Assembly (NCBI GenBank): GCA_900548115.1
Contig: URJL01000067.1
Location: forward strand, 1-6,967
From: an uncultured Eubacteriales bacterium
GTDB lineage: Bacteria; Bacillota; Clostridia; Oscillospirales; CAG-382
Direction: 5' to 3'
DNA: 6,967 nucleotides
Shown piece by piece: positions 1 to 5,104 of the stretch. Below the pieces are notes generated by a model, which saw nothing but the letters and a program-made list of their open reading frames with translations, was not told the origin of the DNA and searched no databases. Every line of letters begins with the position of its first letter. Within the stretch, counting starts at the first letter, position 1. The position numbers and the translations under genes were made by a program.

Positions 1-1
1 C

Positions 2-628
2 CGCAAGCCCTATTCGGTCGTCTTGTTCGATGAGATCGAAAAGGCGCACCCCGACGTTTTCAATATCCTTTTGCAGATTTTGGAAGACGGCATGCTGACC
101 GATTCGCACGGACGGCGCGTGGACTTTAAAAACACCGTCGTCATCATGACCTCTAACCTCGGCTACTCGGGTGTTGAGACGCCGAAAAAGCTCGGCTTTG
201 TCACCGAGACCGACAAGGACGCCGAAAACGAGCGCGAACGCCGCAAGGTTCTTGACGCGCTGAAGGGCTATTTCCGCCCCGAATTTCTAAACCGCGTCGA
301 TGAGATCGTCGTGTTCCACAAGCTTTCGGACGAGGACATCCGCAAGATCGCCCGCCTGATGCTGACCGACGTCGCAAAACGGGTCGGGGAACTCGGAATT
401 TCCCTTTCCTTCACCGACGAGGTGGTCGCCGAGCTTGCCAAGGAGGGCTTCGACGAGGTGTACGGAGCGCGTCCGCTGCGCCGCGCGATCCAAAGAAGGA
501 TCGAGGACGGACTGTCGGTCGAACTGCTCGAATCCCGTATCGCCAAGGGCGACTGCGTCACCGCATCACTTGAGGACGGAAAGATCGTGTACCGCGTGAC
601 GGGGAAAGAAGAGGCGGTTAGAGTATAA
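2..628 (+). CDS. clpC: ClpC-type AAA+ unfoldase, C-terminal part (5' truncated by window edge)
   Basis: This is the last 208 residues of a Clp/Hsp100 ATPase; the reading frame is open to the window edge. The family unfolds damaged or regulatory proteins and feeds them to the ClpP peptidase in the cytoplasm. Visible parts of the second AAA+ domain, numbered from the first complete codon, are Walker B VVLFDE (6-11), sensor 1 asparagine in TSNLG (50-54), the arginine finger in FRPEFLNR (91-98), and sensor 2 in GARPLRR (155-161), followed by the small D2 subdomain ending IEDGLSVELL. The D2 Walker A, the D1 domain and the N domain lie upstream of the window. The spacing and the wording FRPEFLNRVDEIVVFHKL favour ClpC over ClpB, which has a different linker and C-terminus. 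A terminator follows directly, so this is the last gene of its transcript. Whether ctsR/mcsAB precede it cannot be seen. Confidence 0.93.
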   Translation, partial: RKPYSVVLFDEIEKAHPDVFNILLQILEDGMLTDSHGRRVDFKNTVVIMTSNLGYSGVETPKKLGFVTETDKDAENERERRKVLDALKGYFRPEFLNRVDEIVVFHKLSDEDIRKIARLMLTDVAKRVGELGISLSFTDEVVAELAKEGFDEVYGARPLRRAIQRRIEDGLSVELLESRIAKGDCVTASLEDGKIVYRVTGKEEAVRV

Positions 629-634
629 AGAATC

Positions 635-676
635 AAAAAGCGTCCCGATGAAGAAAAAACGTCGGTACGCTTTTTT
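635..676 (+). terminator. Rho-independent terminator after clpC
   Basis: Seven bases after the clpC stop codon, AAAAAGCGT (635-643) pairs with ACGCTTTTT (667-675). A one-base mismatch follows, then an inner CCGA/TCGG pairing (645-648 with 662-665). The T run spans 671-676. The A-rich left arm would also give a U run if read from the minus strand, but no minus-strand gene ends here. Confidence 0.85.
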
Positions 677-685
677 GCGCATCTC

Positions 686-714
686 TTGACTTTTTTCTTA
701 ATTTCTGTTATACT
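686..714 (+). promoter_or_regulatory. Sigma-A promoter of pyk with extended -10
   Basis: The -35 box is TTGACT (686-691) and the -10 box is TATACT (709-714), with a 17-bp spacer. A TG dinucleotide at 706-707 gives an extended -10 element (TGTTATACT). The predicted transcript start is near 721, which leaves a leader of about 77 nt before pyk. Confidence 0.88.
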
Positions 715-754
715 GAAACCATAAATTTTATAATGGGGAGGAATTGATAGTTTT

Positions 755-774
755 TTTAAGGAGCGCTCCTTAAA
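755..774 (+). promoter_or_regulatory. Perfect 20-bp palindrome in the pyk leader
   Basis: TTTAAGGAGCGCTCCTTAAA is identical to its own reverse complement over all 20 bases. It lies about 34 to 53 nt downstream of the predicted transcript start and 23 nt before the pyk ATG. It could be a dimeric repressor operator. As RNA it would form an 8-bp stem with a GCGC loop that hides an AAGGAG Shine-Dalgarno-like sequence (758-763). No T run follows, so it is not a terminator. I do not recognise it as a known operator. Confidence 0.6.
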
Positions 775-797
775 CAGCTGTCGGAAAAAGAAAAAAC

Positions 798-2210
798 ATG
801 AGAAAAACCAAAATAATCTGCACCATCGGTCCTGCCTGTTCGGATGAAGAAACCTTAAAAGCGCTGATGCTCGGCGGCATGAATGTCGCGCGGCTGAATT
901 TTTCGCACGGAACGCACGACGACCACGCGAAGCATATAGAAAAAATCAAGAGAATACGCGGACAGCTGGGGCTTCCCGTCGCGATCATGCTCGACACAAA
1001 GGGACCCGAATATCGGATCAAGAGCTTTGAAAAAGGCAAGATCGAGCTTTTGCCCGGCGAACGGTTCACCTTTACGACCGAGGACATCGTCGGCGACGAA
1101 ACGCGCGTTTCGGTCAATTATAAGGGACTTGCCCACGATATGGACCCCGGCGACACGATCCTTCTCAACAATGGGCTTTTGTCCTTTAAGGTGCTCGACA
1201 CGACCGATACCGAGGTGCGGTGCGAGGTTGTCGCGGGCGGCGTTCTTTCCGACCGCAAGAGCATGAGCTTTCCGAACAAGGTGTTGCACCAGGAATACAT
1301 GAGCGAACAGGACAAGGACGACATTCGCTTCGGTATCGAAAACGATGTGGATTTTATCGCCTGTTCCTTTGTTTCGGTGGCGCAGGATCTGATCGACGTC
1401 AAAAACTTTCTTGCCGAAAACGGCTGTCACGACGTCGGTCTTATCGCCAAGATCGAAAATCAGGCGGGTATCGACAATATTGAAGAGATCTGCCGCGAAT
1501 GCGACGGCATCATGATCGGACGCGGCGATATGGGCGTTGAAATTCCTTTTGAGGAATTGCCCGCCATCCAAAAAAAGATCATCACCAAATGCCGTATGCT
1601 CGGCAAGCGCGTCATTACGGCGACCGAAATGCTGGAATCCATGATCTATAATCCCCGTCCCACCCGCGCCGAAACATCGGACGTCGCCAACGCCGTGTAC
1701 GACGGCACGAGCGCCGTAATGCTCTCGGGCGAGACGGCGGCGGGCAAATATCCCGTTCGGGCGGTCGAGACCATGGCAAAGATCGCCGAATGTACCGAAA
1801 AAAATATTTCCTATGAAAAGCGCTTCCGTATGTACGACTTTACCATCAAAAATACCGTCGACGCTATCTCGCACGCGACCTGCGGCATGGCGATCGACGT
1901 GGGCGCAAAGGTCATTGCGGTCTGTACGCTTTCGGGCGGAACGGCGCGAATGGTGTCGCGCTTCCGTTCCCCGGTCGACATTCTGGCGCTGACCACCGAC
2001 GAAAAATCCCGCCGCAAGCTCGCGCTTTCGTGGGGCGTTCTTCCCGTCATGATCGATAAATTCGATTCTTTGGACGTTTTGTTCTATACGGCAAAGCGTA
2101 CGGCAAAGGATAATTTTCATTTGGAAAAGGGCGACAAGATCATCATCACCGGCGGCATGACCAACGGCGAGTCGGGCAATACCAATATTTTGAAGATCGA
2201 GACGATATAA
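798..2210 (+). CDS. pyk: Pyruvate kinase
   Basis: This enzyme converts phosphoenolpyruvate and ADP to pyruvate and ATP in the last step of glycolysis in the cytoplasm. It has 470 residues, the same size as E. coli PykF, and lacks the extra C-terminal PEP-utiliser domain found in Bacillus Pyk. The barrel starts with TKIICTIGP (4-12) and ARLNFSHG (31-38). DTKGPE (66-71) has glutamate 71 at the position associated with potassium dependence in the family. The B domain spans roughly 72-165. IAKIEN (216-221) supplies catalytic K218 and metal ligand E220; GRGDMGVE (241-248) supplies D244; TATEMLESM (274-282) and PRPTRAE (286-292) follow. The C-terminal domain contains TLSGGTA (377-383) in the effector-site region. 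The B-to-A domain junction reads SDRKSMSFPNKVL (151-163) where most enzymes have a GxNLPG-type motif. The ATG is the only in-frame start before an upstream stop codon, yet it has no good Shine-Dalgarno site. It is monocistronic between its own promoter and terminator. Confidence 0.97.
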   Translation: MRKTKIICTIGPACSDEETLKALMLGGMNVARLNFSHGTHDDHAKHIEKIKRIRGQLGLPVAIMLDTKGPEYRIKSFEKGKIELLPGERFTFTTEDIVGDETRVSVNYKGLAHDMDPGDTILLNNGLLSFKVLDTTDTEVRCEVVAGGVLSDRKSMSFPNKVLHQEYMSEQDKDDIRFGIENDVDFIACSFVSVAQDLIDVKNFLAENGCHDVGLIAKIENQAGIDNIEEICRECDGIMIGRGDMGVEIPFEELPAIQKKIITKCRMLGKRVITATEMLESMIYNPRPTRAETSDVANAVYDGTSAVMLSGETAAGKYPVRAVETMAKIAECTEKNISYEKRFRMYDFTIKNTVDAISHATCGMAIDVGAKVIAVCTLSGGTARMVSRFRSPVDILALTTDEKSRRKLALSWGVLPVMIDKFDSLDVLFYTAKRTAKDNFHLEKGDKIIITGGMTNGESGNTNILKIETI

Positions 2211-2221
2211 AACAAAAAAGC

Positions 2222-2253
2222 AAAACGCGGGGGCGGATGCCCTCGCGTTTTTT
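2222..2253. terminator. Bidirectional terminator between pyk and the convergent HD gene
   Basis: AAAACGCGGGGGC (2222-2234) pairs with GCCCTCGCGTTTT (2239-2251) as a 13-bp stem with one G-T pair and a GGAT loop. A T run at 2248-2253 serves pyk. On the minus strand the A-rich flank upstream of 2222 (A-run 2215-2219 and neighbours) gives T runs that would terminate the HD-domain gene ending at 2262. Confidence 0.93.
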
Positions 2254-2261
2254 ATGCCGAT

Positions 2262-2756
2262 TTATTTTTTGAGTGCAAAAACCGCGCGCAAAAGGCGGGT
2301 TCCGCTTTCGGTCTTCATGACTTTTGCCATAAATTTTTCGATGCTTTGCTTTGCATATTCGTTTTCGCTTGCGTTGACGATATAGTCCGCCTCCAAAAGG
2401 ATCTGATAATCGATTCTGTCGACCTTTGCGTAGTTGTGATGATGCGCGACCAAAAAGGCGACGCGGTCGATCTCCTTTTCGGAAAGTCCCGTGCCGCATA
2501 AAAACTCCCGAACCAGCGGCTCGCCCTCGATCTCCTGAAGACGTCCGTCGGTGTTTCCGTATTTTTTGCGGCAAAGCGGGCAGGCAATGTCGTGCGTCAG
2601 CGCGGCGATCTCCGTGATCTTCTTTGCCTCGTCGTCGATTTCCTCCTGCTCGGCAATCAGCTTTGCATATGCCCAGACCTCGAGAAAATGACGGATATCG
2701 TGCAGGTTTCCGTCGGAAAAGACGATCATTTTTTCGGCAATTTGCGTTATCGTCAT
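2262..2756 (-). CDS. Small HD-domain phosphohydrolase
   Basis: This is a 164-residue soluble protein with one HD domain, a fold that uses metal ions to hydrolyse phosphomonoesters or phosphodiesters. The metal-ligand series is visible: H23 in the first helix (RHFLEVWAYA), HD at 55-56 (ALTHDIA), HHH at 105-107 (FLVAHHHNYA) and D124 (LLEADYI). A CPLC motif at 59-62 follows the HD pair directly. It has no transmembrane segment, HD-GYP signature or RelA/GTPase partner domain. Similar stand-alone proteins are common in Clostridia, and I know of no established substrate. The start is supported by AAGGAG (2765-2770 on the minus strand) with an 8-nt spacer. It lies downstream of nahK on the same strand, but a strong terminator sits between them and no convincing separate promoter is visible. 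Confidence 0.88.
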   Translation of the reverse strand: MTITQIAEKMIVFSDGNLHDIRHFLEVWAYAKLIAEQEEIDDEAKKITEIAALTHDIACPLCRKKYGNTDGRLQEIEGEPLVREFLCGTGLSEKEIDRVAFLVAHHHNYAKVDRIDYQILLEADYIVNASENEYAKQSIEKFMAKVMKTESGTRLLRAVFALKK

Positions 2757-2764
2757 TTTTCACG

Positions 2765-2770
2765 CTCCTT
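2765..2770 (-). promoter_or_regulatory. Shine-Dalgarno site of the HD gene
   Basis: AAGGAG on the minus strand lies 8 nt before the ATG at 2756-2754. It fixes the start codon and lies only 19 bp from the end of the upstream terminator hairpin. Confidence 0.8.
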
Positions 2771-2789
2771 TTTCGTATTTTCACAATTC

Positions 2790-2826
2790 AAAAAACGCAA
2801 AGGGCGAAAGGCTCTTTGCGTTTTTT
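2790..2826 (-). terminator. Terminator downstream of the NahK-like kinase gene
   Basis: The arms 2790-2805 and 2811-2826 form a 16-bp stem with one G-T pair and a 5-base loop. The ends are AAAAAACGC and GCGTTTTTT, so either strand gives a T run. It starts 5 bp past the kinase stop codon (2834-2832) and lies just before the HD gene. It should therefore stop, or only partly pass, transcripts running into that gene. Confidence 0.9.
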
Positions 2827-2831
2827 CTTAT

Positions 2832-3911
2832 TCAGTCTAAGATCGAATCGACGATGCGCTTCATCTCATCGAACTTTGATTCGATATCGCAGACAAGCTT
2901 CAGCTGAGTGCGCGCACGGTCAAGATTGTGACCGGGGCGGTGAATCTTGAAATACGTGTCGCCGTTCAGGTAATCGGCAAGGAAGCGGATGCCGCATTCA
3001 TAGGTCATCATCAGTGCCGACAGCGGCAGATATTCGCGCTCCTTTGCGGTGAGGCAGCTGCCCACCTCGCCGAGAAAGCCCTCGGAAAAGGCGCGGAATT
3101 TATCAAGATCGAACCAAATCTTCGAAAGATCCTTCTCGTCCTCACTGCCCGAAGAAGCGCCGAAACGAAGTGCGTCGCCGTAGTCGTAAAGGAGCGAGCC
3201 GGGCATTACCGTATCAAGATCGATGACGCAGACGCCCTTGCCCGTCGTGCGGTCGAGCAGAACATTGTTCAGCTTCGTATCGTTGTGCGTTACGCGCAGC
3301 GGAATTTCGCCCGCGCGGATCGCTTCGACGATCTTGTCGGCGTAAGACGAATATTTCTTCGCAAGTGCGATCTCGTCGGCGCATTTTTCCGCGCGGTTTT
3401 CAAAATTGACTTTCAGCGCCGCGTCAAGCTGCTTTACGCGCTCAGGCGTTACGTGAAAGTTTACGATGGTCTCGTGCAGTCCCTCCATGGGAAAATCGTT
3501 CAGCATTTTCTGGAAGCTTCCGAAGGCCTTTCCCGCCTCGAAAAGCTGCCCGTTGTTCTCGACCGTGTCGGCGCTGTAGGTGTTCTGCACAAAGGTGTAC
3601 ATGCGATAGCAGCCGTCGTCGGCGCGAAGAAACGATTCGCCTTTTTTGGTCGGAATGACGGTCAGCGTCTCACGCTCGGGGTTGCCGCCCGCCGCGGCAA
3701 TCTTGCCGCGCAGAAACTCGGTCACGCGCACGATGTTTTCCATGACCTCGTCGGGATTTTTGAATACGTCGGTGTTGATGCGCTGCAAAATATAGCCGCT
3801 TCCGTCGCCGCCGCAAAGATATGTGTCGTTGATATGACCGTTTCCGTAGGGGCTGATGCTCGCCGCAACGTCAAACAGGTTGACAATTTCGTTCAGTCTC
3901 TTTCGATCCAT
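2832..3911 (-). CDS. nahK: NahK-like N-acetylhexosamine 1-kinase (APH-fold sugar kinase)
   Basis: The family phosphorylates the anomeric hydroxyl of GlcNAc or GalNAc with ATP, giving HexNAc-1-phosphate in the cytoplasm. The protein has 359 residues and an aminoglycoside-phosphotransferase fold. PYGNGHINDTYL (21-32) is the nucleotide-binding N-lobe, followed by YILQRIN (40-46). LRVTHNDTKLNNVLLD (205-220) carries the catalytic D211, and VIDLDTVMPGSLLYDYGD (229-246) the metal-binding aspartate D231. The segments RFGAS (249-253), DEKDLSK (258-264) and ECGIRFLADYL (305-315) agree closely with the Bifidobacterium longum NahK sequence as I remember it, well beyond generic APH motifs. An in-frame ATG at 3926 exists, but the one at 3911 is preferred: GAGGGG lies 7 nt upstream of it, and it begins one base after the stop codon of the preceding nucleotidyltransferase. 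This implies translational coupling. Exact substrate is inferred; MurNAc or another hexosamine is possible. Confidence 0.88.
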   Translation of the reverse strand: MDRKRLNEIVNLFDVAASISPYGNGHINDTYLCGGDGSGYILQRINTDVFKNPDEVMENIVRVTEFLRGKIAAAGGNPERETLTVIPTKKGESFLRADDGCYRMYTFVQNTYSADTVENNGQLFEAGKAFGSFQKMLNDFPMEGLHETIVNFHVTPERVKQLDAALKVNFENRAEKCADEIALAKKYSSYADKIVEAIRAGEIPLRVTHNDTKLNNVLLDRTTGKGVCVIDLDTVMPGSLLYDYGDALRFGASSGSEDEKDLSKIWFDLDKFRAFSEGFLGEVGSCLTAKEREYLPLSALMMTYECGIRFLADYLNGDTYFKIHRPGHNLDRARTQLKLVCDIESKFDEMKRIVDSILD

Positions 3912-3912
3912 C

Positions 3913-4761
3913 TCATAACCCCTCATACAAGCCGTCGTCGATCCGCTTTTTCATCGCCGCAACAATGCTTGCCTTATCTTCTTTGTAGGTAACGCCGTAC
4001 CACTGCTCATCGGTGGGAAGAACCTTTACGCGGGCTTCTCCCGCATGGATCATGTCGTCTATGACAAACGGAATGTAAAATTCGTCCTTCAGGGGATTTT
4101 GAAGCTTGCCCAAAAATGCCGCAAAGTCTTTTTCCACACGGTCGAAAATGCTTGTGCGCAGTCCCCACATATTCATGGAAACGGGCGTATCGAGCGCATA
4201 ACCGCTGTTTTTGTCCAGCGCCGTTTTTTCGGTCACGCTCTTTAAATAGCCGTTTTCCACGGTGCAGACCCCGCGGGAGACCGTTCCGTTTTCGGTCAGG
4301 GTCTTGCCAAGCTCGAAGCTGACCATGCACATGCTGTCGTCGTCGCCCGTTAGGTGTTCATGCAGCCTGTAAAACGATTTTTGTCCGTAATAATCGTCGG
4401 CATTGATGAGCGCAAAGGGCGTTTTGACGGTGTTTCTCGCGCAGTAGACCGCATGTCCCGTGCCCCAGGGCTTGGTGCGTCCTTCGGGGACGGTAAAGGG
4501 AGCGGGGATATTGTCCATATCCTGAAAGACATAGTCGACGTCGACCATCTTTTCGATCTTGCGGCGCGTCACGTCGCGAAAGTCCTTTTCGATATCGCGG
4601 CGAATGATAAAGACGATCTTGTTAAATCCCGCGCGAACCGCGTCGTACGCGGAAAAATCCAATATGATTTCGCCGTCGGGGCCGATGGGATCGATCTGTT
4701 TTACACCGCCGTAGCGGCTGCCCATCCCGGCTGCCATGATGACAAGGGTCGTATCCTTCAT
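3913..4761 (-). CDS. Sugar-1-phosphate nucleotidyltransferase (NTP_transferase family)
   Basis: The family joins a sugar-1-phosphate to an NTP, giving an NDP-sugar and pyrophosphate. The protein has 282 residues and is a single Rossmann-like GT-A domain. It shows the pyrophosphorylase signature MAAGMGSRYGGVKQ (9-22, with R16 and K21), a base-recognition segment KPWGTGHAVYCA (97-108), the metal-binding NADDYYG (120-126), SMNMWGL (195-201) and a C-terminal GVTYKED (256-262). No left-handed beta-helix follows, so it is not GlmU and has no acetyltransferase activity. The reading frame extends to an upstream ATG at 4926, but that extension would contain the promoter. The ATG at 4761 has AGGAG at 4774-4778 and starts at the conserved N-terminus. 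It is the first gene of an operon with the NahK-like kinase, so its likely substrate is that kinase's product. UTP is the likely nucleotide, but this is inferred. Confidence 0.87.
   Translation of the reverse strand: MKDTTLVIMAAGMGSRYGGVKQIDPIGPDGEIILDFSAYDAVRAGFNKIVFIIRRDIEKDFRDVTRRKIEKMVDVDYVFQDMDNIPAPFTVPEGRTKPWGTGHAVYCARNTVKTPFALINADDYYGQKSFYRLHEHLTGDDDSMCMVSFELGKTLTENGTVSRGVCTVENGYLKSVTEKTALDKNSGYALDTPVSMNMWGLRTSIFDRVEKDFAAFLGKLQNPLKDEFYIPFVIDDMIHAGEARVKVLPTDEQWYGVTYKEDKASIVAAMKKRIDDGLYEGL
3919..3924 (-). promoter_or_regulatory. Shine-Dalgarno site choosing the kinase start
   Basis: GAGGGG on the minus strand lies within the last codons of the nucleotidyltransferase, 7 nt before the ATG at 3911-3909. 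The alternative ATG at 3926 would overlap the upstream gene by 14 nt and would leave this site inside the coding sequence. Confidence 0.7.
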
Positions 4762-4773
4762 TGTTGTATTTTT

Positions 4774-4778
4774 CTCCT
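4774..4778 (-). promoter_or_regulatory. Shine-Dalgarno site of the nucleotidyltransferase gene
   Basis: AGGAG on the minus strand lies 12 nt before the ATG at 4761-4759. The spacing is slightly long. It supports the 282-residue protein over the longer frame. Confidence 0.65.
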
Positions 4779-4801
4779 GTCTGTGTTTATTTCCGAACAA
4801 T

Positions 4802-4832
4802 TGCCGGCAAACAAAACGATCGTTTTCCGGCA
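4802..4832 (-). promoter_or_regulatory. Nested inverted repeat at the 5' end of the nucleotidyltransferase-kinase transcript
   Basis: A perfect 14-bp palindrome, AAAACGATCGTTTT (4813-4826), is flanked by TGCCGG (4802-4807) and CCGGCA (4827-4832), with an extra 5-base CAAAC on one side. On the minus strand it begins about 2 nt after the predicted transcript start near 4834. This placement suits a repressor operator that would block initiation, or a 5'-terminal RNA stem-loop. I cannot name the regulator. Confidence 0.6.
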
Positions 4833-4840
4833 CCGCGTTT

Positions 4841-4869
4841 ATTATAGCGCAAAGAACCTGAAAAGTCAA
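4841..4869 (-). promoter_or_regulatory. Near-consensus sigma-A promoter of the nucleotidyltransferase-kinase operon
   Basis: On the minus strand the -35 box is TTGACT (4869-4864) and the -10 box is TATAAT (4846-4841), with a 17-bp spacer. The predicted start is near 4834, giving a leader of about 73 nt. A promoter this close to consensus suggests high basal activity, held down if the adjacent palindrome is an operator. Confidence 0.9.
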
Positions 4870-4961
4870 GCGCACACTTTTCTTGCCGTTGTACGGTTTT
4901 GTCATTTTTTCTGTCTTATTTGTCAAAAATGCGCATTTTCGTTTTGCTTTTGCTTTTGCCG
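4870..4961. other. Core of the divergent intergenic region
   Basis: No gene is seen between the two divergent promoters. The stretch is AT-rich. It holds two direct copies of TTTGTCA (4898-4904 and 4919-4925) whose starts are exactly 21 bp apart, a perfect 14-bp palindrome AAAATGCGCATTTT (4926-4939), and a short TTTTGC microrepeat near 4941-4958. Regulatory use is possible but unproven. Confidence 0.5.
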
Positions 4962-4990
4962 TTGCAATTTTGCGCTCGGTGTGCTAAAAT
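4962..4990 (+). promoter_or_regulatory. Promoter of the divIC-like/fumarate hydratase transcript
   Basis: The -35 box is TTGCAA (4962-4967) and the -10 box is TAAAAT (4985-4990), with a 17-bp spacer. TG at 4982-4983 plus one base gives an extended -10. The predicted start is near 4997, leaving a leader of about 108 nt. Within it ACTTGCCGGG (5002-5011) can pair with CCCGGCGGGT (5064-5073), with two G-T pairs. Confidence 0.8.
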
Positions 4991-5104
4991 AAAAGCGGAA
5001 GACTTGCCGGGCTTGCCGAACGCTGCTTTGAACCGATCCCAACATCATTCTATGCGTGACGTTCCCGGCGGGTTTGCTTTTGATATCGAAAGGAAGACGC
5101 AAAA

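Noticed and set aside
744..773. A 9-codon leader peptide from TTG at 744 overlapping the pyk palindrome
   Set aside because: The GGGGAGG site ends only 2 nt before the TTG, which is too close for normal initiation, and the peptide shows no codon bias suggestive of attenuation.
855..2120. A 421-codon open frame antisense to pyk
   Set aside because: It is a shadow of the GC-rich third positions of pyk. Its translation is low-complexity in H, D, R and F, has no recognised domain, and pyk itself is unmistakable.
2928..3992. A 354-codon plus-strand frame opposite the kinase
   Set aside because: The NahK-like protein on the other strand has all catalytic motifs. This frame has no ribosome site or domain and runs into the nucleotidyltransferase gene.
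4762..4926. N-terminal extension of the nucleotidyltransferase to the ATG at 4926
   Set aside because: The extension would contain the -35 and -10 boxes and the palindrome, its residues do not resemble the family, and the ATG at 4761 has a Shine-Dalgarno site and begins the conserved fold.
4941..4959. TTTTGC microrepeat as a functional repeat or CRISPR-like element
   Set aside because: Three imperfect copies of a six-base unit in AT-rich DNA are too short and too few for any repeat class.
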